Assembly: GCA_027493405.1 (NCBI GenBank)
Contig: JAOSKV010000001.1
Location: 808,855-872,854 of the forward strand
Length of the DNA: 64,000 nucleotides
Reading direction: 5' to 3'
Source of the DNA: FEB-22 sp003105195
GTDB taxonomy: Bacteria; Pseudomonadota; Alphaproteobacteria; Rhizobiales; Xanthobacteraceae
The notes below the pieces were generated by a model, which worked only from the letters and a program-made list of their open reading frames with translations, did no database searches and was not told where the DNA came from. Positions within the stretch are counted from its first letter, which is position 1, and every line of letters begins with the position of its first letter. A program made the translations under genes and the position numbers. Below, piece after piece: positions 52,510-64,000 of the stretch.

Positions 52510-52980
52510 TCACAAACTCCAACCCCCAAGTGCGACCCTCACGTATACGCTGTCGACGTAGCAGGATCCGTCGTTCATCTTCGCGACAGCGATGACTTCC
52601 TGCGCAGAGGTCAGCCTGATCCGCGTCCTGACCCGCGCGGCACCGCTCGCGGCCGAGAAGTGGAACGCTGCCACGCCTCCGCAGGGATTGCCGTCGGCCA
52701 CGACAAGCACATCTGTCACATGCGATGTCTCGGTCATCGGACTTTCGACGGAAACCACCAATGGAACCGTGTTGCCATTCGTCACAATCTCGGGAAGGTC
52801 GAGTTCGACCCTTCCGCGCGTGGGCCACTTGCCGTCGGTGAACCGTCTGATCAGCTCCACTGCGTCGTTCGTGGCGTATGCCGGCACGACCGACCCGCTC
52901 ACCACCGCGGCACCCAGCGCTCGTGCCCCCAGCGACAGCGCTTGTCGGCGGCTCAGGGCAGGCGTCACGGTGTTCGACAT
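52510..52980 (-). CDS. soxY: SoxY-like thiosulfate-carrier protein lacking the terminal GGCGG
   Basis: A 156-residue secreted protein with a Tat-type leader (SRRQALSLGARALGAAVVSG). It has ELDLPEIVTNGNTVPLVVSV and VVADGNPCGG typical of SoxY, and the beta-rich FSAASGAARVRTRI core. SoxY normally ends GGCGG with the substrate-carrying Cys. Here it ends ALGGWSL, so the Cys is missing. No soxZ follows. It may be degenerate, use another cysteine (NPCGG, SCYVD), or be affected by sequence error at the C5 run 52523–52527. Confidence 0.85.
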   Translation of the reverse strand: MSNTVTPALSRRQALSLGARALGAAVVSGSVVPAYATNDAVELIRRFTDGKWPTRGRVELDLPEIVTNGNTVPLVVSVESPMTETSHVTDVLVVADGNPCGGVAAFHFSAASGAARVRTRIRLTSAQEVIAVAKMNDGSCYVDSVYVRVALGGWSL

Positions 52981-53364
52981 GGCGACACGACTCCCCCTCG
53001 GTCCCGTTGTCTCCGGTCACCGATGCTCATTCCGGCATCGCGGCGGCAAACGGACGCAGCCGTGCCCGGGATCGCGATCGGCGCGATCAGGGCGATGCTT
53101 CGCGATCGCTCTTCGGGGGATTGGCGGCAGACGAGTTCAAGGCTCGTGCCGCTGCAATTCCAGGCAATTGCCTCGCGTAGCGAGCCACGACCGCGCACAG
53201 GAACCAGGAAGGGAAATGCCCGACCTGATGTTCGTTTCCTCGACTGCGCCCGCAGTTCTGCCGCGAGACATCTCTTTATTCGAATAAGATAGCAATCCGG
53301 TCGAAATCTGTCCAGCACCGCAGGTGGCGGCTGTCGTCGACGCCGCGGCGCCTGTCCGATCCGC
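52981..53364. promoter_or_regulatory. 384-bp gap upstream of soxY, with an AT-rich palindrome
   Basis: It contains TTATTCGAATAA at 53276–53287, a perfect 12-bp palindrome, near the mrp stop. It is a possible regulatory site or convergent-end feature. No gene is evident. Confidence 0.4.
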
Positions 53365-54495
53365 TCACGCCTCGAGCACGATCTTGGGCGCAGGTCGGCT
53401 GGACGCACCGGCAATGAGCTGATCGCGGACCTTGGCGGCAATGTCGCGATAGATCTTTGCGTGTGCCCCCTCGGACTCGCTTGAAACCACCGGCAGGCCG
53501 GAGTCCGACCTCTCGCGGATCTCCATGTGCAGCGGCACTTCGCCGAGAAACGGCACCTTCAGCCGTTCGGCCTCGTGCCGCGCCCCGCCATGGCCGAAGA
53601 TGTCCGAACGCGTGCCGCATTGCGGACACAGGAAGTAGCTCATGTTCTCCACAATGCCGAGCACGGGCACGTTGACACGGCGAAACATGGCAATGCCTCG
53701 TCGAGCATCGATCAGCGCCAGATCCTGCGGTGTCGACACAATGACCGCTCCCCTGAGCGGCACCTGCTGCGCCATGGTGAGTTGGGCGTCGCCGGTGCCG
53801 GGGGGCATGTCGACCACCATCACATCGAGCTCCCCCCACGCGACATCATGCAGCATATGGGTCAGCGCCGACATCACCATCGGACCGCGCCAGATCATCG
53901 GCGTCTCCTCGTCGACGAGGAAGCCGATCGACATGACGGCGATTCCGTACCGCATGATCGGCATCAGTTTGCCGCCGCCGGTCATTTGCGGCTGCTCCTT
54001 GATGGCGAGCAGTTTGGGTACCGAGGGGCCATAGATGTCGGCGTCGAGCATGCCGACCTTGAGGCCGAGATCGCGCAGGCCCAGTGCGAGATTGACGGCC
54101 GTCGTCGACTTCCCGACGCCCCCCTTGCCCGACGCCACCGCGATGATCGAGGCGACCCCCGGTACGGCGGGCGGGCCGCCACGCGCGTCCGGCGCCGGCC
54201 CCCGTGCCGGGGGAGCCGTCGGCTGCGGGGGGCGCCGAACGGCGCCCGGCGCACGCTCGGCCGTGAGCGCAACCATGACCGACGTCACGCCGGCGACCCC
54301 GCGTGCCGCCGCCTCCGCAGCCGCGCGCACCGGCTCCCAGGCCGGCACCAGGTCGGCGTCGACGCTGATCGAGAAGAAGACCTTGCCATCGTCGACGACG
54401 ATGTCGGAGAGCTTGCCGGTCTTCGGCAGCGACGACCCGTCCGGGCTGATCACCGCTTCGAGGCTCGCGAGAATCTCGTCCTTTGCCGAAGCCAT
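53365..54495 (-). CDS. mrp: Mrp/ApbC (NBP35) family iron–sulfur carrier ATPase
   Basis: A 376-residue protein. The N-terminal DUF59/FeS-assembly-like domain (residues 1–90) is followed by a Pro-rich linker. The P-loop VASGKGGVGKSTTAVNLAL starts near 130, DADIYGPS is next, and VENMSYFLCPQCGTRSDIFG holds the CPxC cluster ligands. It assembles or carries [4Fe-4S] clusters, of which this locus has many. It sits between soxY and tusA on the same strand. Start ATG 54493–54495 has GAGG upstream. Confidence 0.92.
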   Translation of the reverse strand: MASAKDEILASLEAVISPDGSSLPKTGKLSDIVVDDGKVFFSISVDADLVPAWEPVRAAAEAAARGVAGVTSVMVALTAERAPGAVRRPPQPTAPPARGPAPDARGGPPAVPGVASIIAVASGKGGVGKSTTAVNLALGLRDLGLKVGMLDADIYGPSVPKLLAIKEQPQMTGGGKLMPIMRYGIAVMSIGFLVDEETPMIWRGPMVMSALTHMLHDVAWGELDVMVVDMPPGTGDAQLTMAQQVPLRGAVIVSTPQDLALIDARRGIAMFRRVNVPVLGIVENMSYFLCPQCGTRSDIFGHGGARHEAERLKVPFLGEVPLHMEIRERSDSGLPVVSSESEGAHAKIYRDIAAKVRDQLIAGASSRPAPKIVLEA

Positions 54496-54633
54496 CACCT
54501 CGTCCCTCGTTGCTGCCAGCGGGCGCCGGCATCGACCGGCAGCGCTGCAGGGGATCGCGCGTTGCGCCGACGTGGGCGCCAACGCAATGCCGGCGCCCGC
54601 CTGTCCGCGATCTTGACCGCCGCCGGGACGGGG

Positions 54634-54861
54634 CTAGGAGCCGCGCTTGATCAGGAAGCTGAAGACCTCGCCTTCCGTCTTCGCCTCCACGAGATCATTG
54701 CCGGTGGTGCGGCAGAAGGCCTCGAAGTCCTTGACCGCGCCGGGATCGGTCGCGAGCACCTGCAAGGTTCCTCCGATCGGCACGTCCTTGAGTGCCTTCT
54801 TGGCGCGCAAGATCGGCAGCGGGCAGTTCAAGCCTTTCACGTCGAGCACCTGGTTTGCCAT
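54634..54861 (-). CDS. tusA: TusA sulfur-carrier protein
   Basis: A 75-residue SirA/TusA fold with the persulfide cysteine in LDVKGLNCPLPILRAKKAL. It passes sulfane sulfur from rhodanese or DsrE2 towards DsrEFH. AGAGG precedes the ATG. It follows dsrE2 by 32 bases and belongs to a dsrE2–tusA unit, the usual cytoplasmic sulfur relay. Confidence 0.95.
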   Translation of the reverse strand: MANQVLDVKGLNCPLPILRAKKALKDVPIGGTLQVLATDPGAVKDFEAFCRTTGNDLVEAKTEGEVFSFLIKRGS

Positions 54862-54893
54862 ATTGTTCCTCTGGTGGAGCTGGTTGGTGCAGG

Positions 54894-55385
54894 TCAGATG
54901 AAGAGGTTGATGTCGCTCTTGGTCGCCGTCTCGATGTAGGTCGCGGCGCCCCCGAGCACCGGCCCCTCGATCAGGTCGTCCGGCGTGTACTCGAACAGGT
55001 CCATCGTCATCTGGCAGGCGATCATCTTGACGTCGGCATCGACTGCCGCGGCGCGCAGTTCCTCGATCGAGGCGACGCCCTTCCTCTTGATCAGATTCTT
55101 CATCATCGCGGTCGTCGCGGCATCGACACCCGGGACGGCCGACATGAGATTGGGCATGCCGATATGCATGCCGAACATCGGCATTTCCATTGCGGCATTC
55201 CCGAGGGTCGTGACCTTCAGGTCCAACTTCTTCTTCAGGAGTGTAAGACCGTAGAAGGTGAAGAACATCGTGACCTCGAGGCCCATGGCGGCGGCCGTGG
55301 TCGACAGGATGAACGGCGGGTACGCCCAGTCGAGCGATCCCTTCGTGACGATGATCGACATGCGTTTGCTGTTGGAGTCGGCCAT
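54894..55385 (-). CDS. dsrE2: DsrE2 sulfurtransferase-like membrane-associated protein
   Basis: A 163-residue DsrE-family protein. It starts MADSNSKRMSIIVTKGSLDW and has the hydrophobic stretch PFILSTTAAAMGLEVTMFFTFYG that could associate with the membrane, and the conserved cysteine in VKMIACQMTMDLF near residue 125. With TusA it forms the common DsrE2–TusA sulfur-transfer pair. GAGGTG lies upstream of the ATG. Confidence 0.93.
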   Translation of the reverse strand: MADSNSKRMSIIVTKGSLDWAYPPFILSTTAAAMGLEVTMFFTFYGLTLLKKKLDLKVTTLGNAAMEMPMFGMHIGMPNLMSAVPGVDAATTAMMKNLIKRKGVASIEELRAAAVDADVKMIACQMTMDLFEYTPDDLIEGPVLGGAATYIETATKSDINLFI

Positions 55386-55436
55386 GGTGCACCTCATGCC
55401 CTCGTTGTTGCCACTTGTCCGCCCTGCCCGTCTCGC

Positions 55437-56459
55437 TCAGGTCGCCCAGATCAGGATTCCCAACACGAGCAGCGCCAGAAACAGCGTCTCGGCGACGATC
55501 AGCGCGATCGCCCGGCCGCCGACATCCGCCATCGCCTTCAGCGACGTCTGCATTCCAAGCGCCGCAATCGCCGTCACCAGGCACCAGCGCGAGACGCTCT
55601 TGATTGCGGCAAGCACGGTTGCCGGAATGAGGCCCGCGCTGTTGAGGAGCACCAGAGCGGCGAAAACGACGAGAAAGCCGGGCAGGCGCCACTCGCCTCC
55701 ACCGCCGTCGCGGGCGCGAAGGAGAAATGACAACGTCATGACCACCGGCAGCAGCATCGCGACTCGAAGCAGCTTGGTGAAAGTCGCCACATTGCCGGCT
55801 TCCTCCGACACGGTGAAGCCGGCACCCACCACCTGTGCGACATCGTGGATCGTACCGCCGAGGAACACGCCGATCGCCGCGTGATCGAGATGGAAATACG
55901 CGATCGCGGCCGGATAGGCGATCATTGCGATGGTACTGAGTGCGGTGACGCCGATCACCGTGAAGGCGGTGTCGCGCTCGTGATTGACGCTCTTCGGCAG
56001 CACCGACGAGATGGCCAGGGCAGCGGATGCGCCGCAGATGGCAACGGCCCCCGACGTCAGGATGCCGAATCCGCGGCTGAGTCCCGCGATCCGGGCCGCC
56101 ACGAGCCCGAACAGCATGGTCAGGATGACCGAGCCTCCCACGATGACGACGGGAGTCAGCCCCAGGCTTGTGATGTCGGCCGTCGTGATCTGCGCCCCGA
56201 GCAGCGCAACGGCGAAGCGAAGGATGCGCTTGGACGCGACCTCGATGCCGGGCACGCAGGGCCCCTCTTGCGACAGGAAGTAGAAGGCCATGCCGAGCAG
56301 CAACGCAAACAGCATCACGGGTCCGCCATAGTGCTCGGACAGGAAGGTCGCCGCGACCGCGACCGTGAGGCTGGCGAGCACGCCCGGAAAATGGCTTCGC
56401 AGACCCGCAACCGCCGCTCGGACTCGGGTCGCAAGCCTGGCCTGAAGGACGTCGCTCAC
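55437..56459 (-). CDS. YeiH/UPF0324 family putative sulfate exporter
   Basis: A 340-residue membrane protein with about ten helices. It has the family blocks LLGMAFYFL, GFGILTSGAVAICGASAALA and GVFLGGTIHDVAQVVGAGF. Members are annotated as putative sulfate exporters, which fits the end product of the pathway. It starts at GTG 56457–56459; longer frames are Arg-rich. The dsrE2 gene follows 51 bases downstream, so the unit is yeiH–dsrE2–tusA. Confidence 0.87.
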   Translation of the reverse strand: MSDVLQARLATRVRAAVAGLRSHFPGVLASLTVAVAATFLSEHYGGPVMLFALLLGMAFYFLSQEGPCVPGIEVASKRILRFAVALLGAQITTADITSLGLTPVVIVGGSVILTMLFGLVAARIAGLSRGFGILTSGAVAICGASAALAISSVLPKSVNHERDTAFTVIGVTALSTIAMIAYPAAIAYFHLDHAAIGVFLGGTIHDVAQVVGAGFTVSEEAGNVATFTKLLRVAMLLPVVMTLSFLLRARDGGGGEWRLPGFLVVFAALVLLNSAGLIPATVLAAIKSVSRWCLVTAIAALGMQTSLKAMADVGGRAIALIVAETLFLALLVLGILIWAT

Positions 56460-56645
56460 GTTCGACCGCTTTCTCCGACCGGCCCGCGGTTGGCCACGCC
56501 GGGTCGACCGCCGCCGTGACTCGCCGTCCATGGCGCGCGTCGGTGCCGACCATGATGCGCTGCCTGCGTCAATACCGGCCTGCTCCCTTGTGCCGCTCCC
56601 GGGTGGCGCCCCGCGAGGGCGCTCACACGAACGGTCGCTGTACAT

Positions 56646-56661
56646 ATTCTATTTTTTGAAT
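56646..56661. promoter_or_regulatory. perfect ATTC-N8-GAAT site
   Basis: ATTC-N8-GAAT matches the consensus reported for the sulfide-responsive ArsR-type repressor SqrR, in an AT-rich island. It lies 187 bases upstream of yeiH and 275 bases upstream of yedE, divergent, within the 476-bp gap 56460–56935. No ArsR gene is in the window. Confidence 0.55.
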
Positions 56662-56935
56662 GATTGCTACAGGAGGGTTGGACGAATTCTCCGACGGCGC
56701 GCTCGAGGCCAGGGACAGCCAGCGAGCCCGCAACGCCGGTTGTCCGCCGCGCGCGGGATTCCGGATATCACGGCCACGGGCTTGACTGGAGAAGACTTAT
56801 AATATCTCCTTATGCAGATCATTGAATACGAGTTGAATACGAGTTGCGGAGTGCCCTGAAGGCTTCGGTGTGAATTCGCGCGGCGCCGAGATTGGGCCCT
56901 CCCATCCAACGTCAAGCCCCCGCCGGACCTTTGGG

Positions 56936-58039
56936 ATGAGCGAACTCGCCGCGACAACGATCGTCGGTATCGGCGGCTTTCTGGTTGGCCTGGTGTTCGG
57001 TGCGGTCGCCCAGCGCACCAACTTCTGCACCATGGGTGGCATATCCGATCTGGTCCTGATGGGTGACGGACGCCGGATGCGGGCATGGGTGCTCGCGACG
57101 GCGGTAGCGATCATCGGCACGCAATCTCTGCACTTCGCAGGCATCATCGACGTCAACGCGTCGATCTATCTGACCCCGAACCTCGGCTGGCTCGGCGCCA
57201 TTCTGGGCGGCGCGATGTTCGGCTTCGGCATGACCCAGGCCGGCGGCTGCGGCAGCCGCACGCTCGTACGTCTCGGCGGCGGCAATCTGAAATCCCTGGT
57301 CGTTGCGATCATCCTCGGCATCGTCGCCTACATGACGCTGCGTGGCATGCTCGCGCTGGCGCGGGTGCAGATCGAGAACGTCGCGAATATCGACCTCAAG
57401 GCGCACGGCTTGAGCAGCCAGAGCATCGGCGACCTGGCGGGCATGCTGACCGGGCTGCCCGCCGCGACAACGCGTGCCGGTGCCGCCGCCGCGCTCGCCC
57501 TGGCGCTTCTCGTCTTCTGCTTCAAGGATCGCGCGTTCCGGTCCAGCGTCCGCGACATGACCGCCGGGGTCGTGGTCGGCCTCGCCACGGTGGCCGGCTG
57601 GATCGTCACCGGTGTGCTCGCTGCAGACGAGTTCGATCCCGTCCCGCTGGTCTCGGTCACTTTCGTGGCGCCGGTCGGCGAGAGCCTGCAGTACCTCATG
57701 ACCTTCACGGGCGCGACCATCAACTTCGGCATCGCCGTGGTCGCCGGTGTCGTCGCGGGAAGCTTCCTTGCCGCGGTGGCTTCCAAGACGTTCCGGATCG
57801 AGGCGTTCGCCGATCGCGCCGATCTCGTGCGCCATTTCGGCGGCGCGGCATTGATGGGCGCCGGTGGCGTATTGGCCCTGGGATGCACCATCGGTCAGGG
57901 CGTCACCGGCGTCTCCACGCTGTCGCTCGGAAGCCTGATCGCGTGGCTATCGATTCTTGCGGGCGGCTATCTCGGGGTGAAGGTCCTCGAGGAGGGATCG
58001 TTCGGCAGCGCGCTTCGGGCAGCCTTCGCCCGCGGCTGA
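56936..58039 (+). CDS. YeeE/YedE-family sulfur transporter
   Basis: A 367-residue membrane protein with about ten helices. It has paired cysteine motifs in QRTNFCTMGGISD near residue 38 and TQAGGCGSRTLVRLGGG near 100, and GCTIGQGVTG near the end, typical of YeeE/YedE (DUF395) transporters for thiosulfate or reduced sulfur. It is divergent from yeiH–dsrE2–tusA. ATG 56936 is preferred; an ATG at 56870 would add 22 residues of non-family sequence. Confidence 0.9.
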   Translation: MSELAATTIVGIGGFLVGLVFGAVAQRTNFCTMGGISDLVLMGDGRRMRAWVLATAVAIIGTQSLHFAGIIDVNASIYLTPNLGWLGAILGGAMFGFGMTQAGGCGSRTLVRLGGGNLKSLVVAIILGIVAYMTLRGMLALARVQIENVANIDLKAHGLSSQSIGDLAGMLTGLPAATTRAGAAAALALALLVFCFKDRAFRSSVRDMTAGVVVGLATVAGWIVTGVLAADEFDPVPLVSVTFVAPVGESLQYLMTFTGATINFGIAVVAGVVAGSFLAAVASKTFRIEAFADRADLVRHFGGAALMGAGGVLALGCTIGQGVTGVSTLSLGSLIAWLSILAGGYLGVKVLEEGSFGSALRAAFARG

Positions 58040-58235
58040 GTGACGATTCCGACTGGGACACGGCCCCGGCCCGGCGGAGTGTATCGGGTTCTGCCGATCC
58101 GGAAACCCCGAGCGAGCCGTCCCGTCATTCCCGGGACGCACCGCGGATACCGGCCGTGTGCGGCTGCGTCGCGACGGTCCGAACAGGAGCGTGAAGACGT
58201 GACGGCCGAAGCGTCAAGCAACGGTGCTTGAAACC

Positions 58236-58312
<77 letters not shown>

Positions 58313-58586
58313 AAGACACAGGATCGACCTGATTGGGCTGAACCCTCGGAAAATCCCGCACTTTCGGGCCGCCACGAAGGGTCGGCCGTGAGATACGACC
58401 GAGCCCCCGCGAAGTCAAGCGCGCGGCGGTGACCGCGATTCGCCGCAATTTGCAGGCAGTTCTTGCACCTGCAAGCCCGGAAATCCGCGCCAGATGCGAA
58501 TTTCTGCGTGGTCAAGACCGCCGAGAATCATATATGCCGCGGCCTTACCGGGCGAATTGGCCCGGAATCAGAGGAGTTATCCGTCC

Positions 58587-58883
58587 ATGGCAGCCACCAA
58601 AGCCGCACCGACCGTCACCCTCAAGCACCTCGCCGCCGCGATCGCGGGCGAGCACGAGATTGCCAAGAAACAGTCCGAGGCGATCCTCGGTGACCTCGTC
58701 GGTCTCGTGGTCAAGCACCTCAAGAAGGGCGACCGCATCCGCATCGGCGGGCTCGGCATCCTCCAGGTGCGCAAGCGCGCCGCCCGCATGGGCCGCAACC
58801 CGGCCACCGGCGAGCCGATCAAGATCAAGGCCAGCAAGAAGGTCGCCTTCCGCGCCGCCAAGGAGCTGAAGGAGGCGATCTGA
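58587..58883 (+). CDS. HU-family DNA-binding protein
   Basis: A 98-residue protein starting MAATKAAPTVTLKHLAAAIA. It has KKGDRIRIGGLGILQVRKR and MGRNPATGEPIKIKASKKVA, the HU/IHF beta-arm region, and an N-terminal extension. GAGGAG lies 11 bases before the ATG. Such HU-like paralogues are common in alphaproteobacteria; this one is distinct from hupB at 59250. Confidence 0.87.
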   Translation: MAATKAAPTVTLKHLAAAIAGEHEIAKKQSEAILGDLVGLVVKHLKKGDRIRIGGLGILQVRKRAARMGRNPATGEPIKIKASKKVAFRAAKELKEAI

Positions 58884-59114
58884 TCCTGCCGGATCGCGAT
58901 GGCTGCCCAGGATCGTCCGCCGCGCGGCGGACGATCCGGCAACCGTTACGGGTCGATGCGTCGGGCGACGCGAGGCCCGCGGGCGCGACCAGAGGGAACC
59001 GATGCGCCGGCCGGCGGCGCGTCGATGGTGAGTTTCCGCCGACACGCATAGCCTCGGCGCCGCCCGCGCGGCGCGGGGCTGTGTCGTTACGGATGGCGCG
59101 GAATTCGTACGTGC

Positions 59115-59190
59115 TGGTGGGCGGTGACGGGCTCGAACCGCCGACCCTCTCGGTGTAAACGAGATGCTCTACCAGCTGAGCTAACCGCCC
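59115..59190 (-). tRNA. tRNA-Val (UAC)
   Basis: A 76-nt cloverleaf on the minus strand with acceptor GGGCGGU and 3' ACCGCCC, anticodon stem UCUCG/CGAGA around loop UUUACAC (anticodon UAC). The 3' CCA is encoded. The gap to hupB is 59 bases, the order seen in many alphaproteobacteria. Confidence 0.96.
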
Positions 59191-59249
59191 TCTCCCACCC
59201 CATACCCCCGGCGGCCGCCGCCAGGCAAGCCGCGGGGCACGAGGCGTGG

Positions 59250-59525
59250 CTACCCGTTCACGGCGTCTTTGAGGCCCTTGCCGGCCGTGAACTTCGGCCG
59301 TCTCGCGGCCTCGATCTTCACGGGCGCGCCGGTGCGCGGGTCGCGGCCTTCGCGCGCCGCTCGGCTCGCGACCCGGAAGGTCCCGAAGCCGACGATCTTC
59401 ACCTCGTCGCCGGCGCGCAAAGCGCGGGCGATCACCTCGAAGGTCGCCTCCACGGCGGCGGACGCCGCGTTCTTCTCGAGCGAGGTCTGCTCGGCCACGG
59501 CGGCGATCAGCTCGTTCTTGGTCAT
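59250..59525 (-). CDS. hupB: HU DNA-binding protein, HupB
   Basis: A 91-residue canonical HU protein: MTKNELIAAVAEQTSLEKN, GDEVKIVGFGTFRV and RDPRTGAPVKIEAARRPKF (the arm with R-DP-TG). It lies 76 bases downstream of lon on the same strand. It compacts DNA as a dimer. Confidence 0.97.
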   Translation of the reverse strand: MTKNELIAAVAEQTSLEKNAASAAVEATFEVIARALRAGDEVKIVGFGTFRVASRAAREGRDPRTGAPVKIEAARRPKFTAGKGLKDAVNG

Positions 59526-59601
59526 GGGATCCTCTCCGACAGCGCGCCACTCAAAAAAGGACGGCGCCCGGCGGGCGCCGTCCGTTCGGGGGTGCGCGGG
59601 C

Positions 59602-62040
<2,439 letters not shown>

Positions 62041-62372
62041 GGTTGGAATCCTTGTTGTTGCGCCCCTCCTCCGCGACCCGCCGACGCGCAGCCGCAAGGG
62101 AGTGCTAAGGAGCCGGCAGGGCTGGAGAGAATATTGCGTGAGCCCCCAACGCGCTCACGGGATCCCTGCCCGGAATCGTGGACGTTGCCGTCCGACGCTA
62201 TAGGTGGCCCCGCCCCCGGAGGGTGTCAAGCTGACCCGCGGAAAGCGGTGAAAATCCGGTGCCCGCGCGCCCGGGACGGGCGCGAGTGGCGGCTTTCCGG
62301 TGGTTTCGCCTGATACGCGGCAAGTCGACTCGGCTCCGGACTCCGCCCCTCGGGGCGACCGTCCGGCCCGGC
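62041..62372 (-). promoter_or_regulatory. clpX–lon intergenic region with a hairpin and a CIRCE half-site
   Basis: CGTGAGC at 62137–62143 pairs with GCTCACG at 62153–62159 (nine-base loop) and is followed on the minus strand by a moderately T-rich stretch, so it may terminate clpX. On the same strand TTAGCACTC (62100–62108) is a perfect half of the HrcA CIRCE element, but its second half is absent. No gene is seen in these 332 bases. Confidence 0.4.
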
Positions 62373-63641
<1,269 letters not shown>

Positions 63642-64000
63642 TCCTGTCTCCGTCGCCGGCGCGCACCGCGGTGCGTCACCGATCTGTCATCCAGTCTAGA
63701 AGTCCGCGCCCTAACATTCCGTAGCCCAGCGGACTGAAACCTCGCCAATTTCCCCGACGGCCGGCCCCCGCCTCCGCACTAGCGAAGCATGGTAGGGGTT
63801 CGACAATCAAGAATTCATTAACGATGAATTCCCAGGCCATCCGGGCCTTTGCGGATCCGAATCCCAATCGCAACACCCCAGTTACCGGCCCGATTGAGGC
63901 GGCGGCGTGACCGCCTCGCTTCCCGCGAACCGCCGCGTGGAACCCGGCGCGGCCCCGGGGACAACGCGCCCGGAACGCCGCGGTTGCCTCACGCCTTCTC
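63642..64000. other. 359-bp stretch upstream of clpX
   Basis: No gene is evident. An inverted repeat GAATTCAT–TAACG–ATGAATTC (63811–63831) lies about 170–190 bases upstream of clpX and may be an operator. The very end could hold the last codons of clpP on the minus strand, but too little is visible to call it. Confidence 0.4.

Noticed and set aside
63989..64000. Possible last codons of clpP on the minus strand
   Set aside because: Only a stop and three codons are visible, so the gene cannot be supported.

Overview
The window is GC-rich, densely coded DNA from an alphaproteobacterium. The clpX–lon–hupB order with an adjacent tRNA-Val, the ubiTUV and KorAB enzyme types, and the AprBA–AprM arrangement support this. 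Gene content suggests a facultatively anaerobic or microaerobic sulfur oxidizer that also degrades aromatic acids. There is no rRNA, CRISPR array, phage or recognisable transposase gene. Several single-base frameshifts, mostly in short homopolymers of otherwise well-conserved genes, suggest residual indel errors in the assembly.

Region 1 (1–10.7 kb): anaerobic aromatic metabolism. It has the end of a two-subunit KorAB 2-oxoacid:ferredoxin oxidoreductase and a ferritin-like protein on the plus strand. On the minus strand a tight operon holds a FlK-like acyl-CoA thioesterase, a molybdopterin oxidoreductase, a fused [4Fe-4S]/NrfD-type subunit and a phenylacetate-CoA ligase. The best reading is phenylacetate activation followed by PadBCD-like phenylacetyl-CoA oxidation, with KorAB possibly supplying reduced ferredoxin. 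A LivK-type binding protein and a DUF2478 protein follow.

Region 2 (10.7–20.6 kb): a NnrS–ABC transporter operon behind an FNR-like box, then an apparently complete late-stage O2-independent ubiquinone set (ubiD divergent from ubiT-ubiU-ubiV, a second nnrS, ubiX) sharing an FNR-like box. This gives quinone without oxygen, as a respiring anaerobe needs.

Region 3 (20.7–26.8 kb): siroheme synthase cysG, then a scrambled block with three partial copies of a cysG-5'/DsrC-like/small-gene segment (two direct, one inverted), a 128-bp near-palindrome and a CysG–DsrC chimera. Around it lie two overlapping small genes, a frameshifted TusE/DsrC-like gene, a DUF4202 gene and another DsrC paralogue. This is the least explained part of the window.

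Region 4 (26.8–58 kb): a sulfur-oxidation superlocus: dsrABEFHCMKLJOPN, a TauD-like dioxygenase, a TSUP exporter pair, sat, aprA, aprB, aprM with a divergent LysR regulator, flavocytochrome c sulfide dehydrogenase fccAB, SoxD-like and SoxY-like proteins, an Mrp/ApbC ATPase, and tusA–dsrE2–yeiH divergent from yedE. Together they cover sulfide or sulfane sulfur uptake, persulfide relay (TusA/DsrE2/DsrEFH/DsrC), oxidation to sulfite (DsrAB), APS (AprAB) and sulfate plus ATP (Sat). ATTC-N8-GAAT-like sites lie upstream of three of these transcription units.

Region 5 (58–64 kb): housekeeping: tRNA-Asp, an HU-like protein, tRNA-Val, hupB, lon and clpX.
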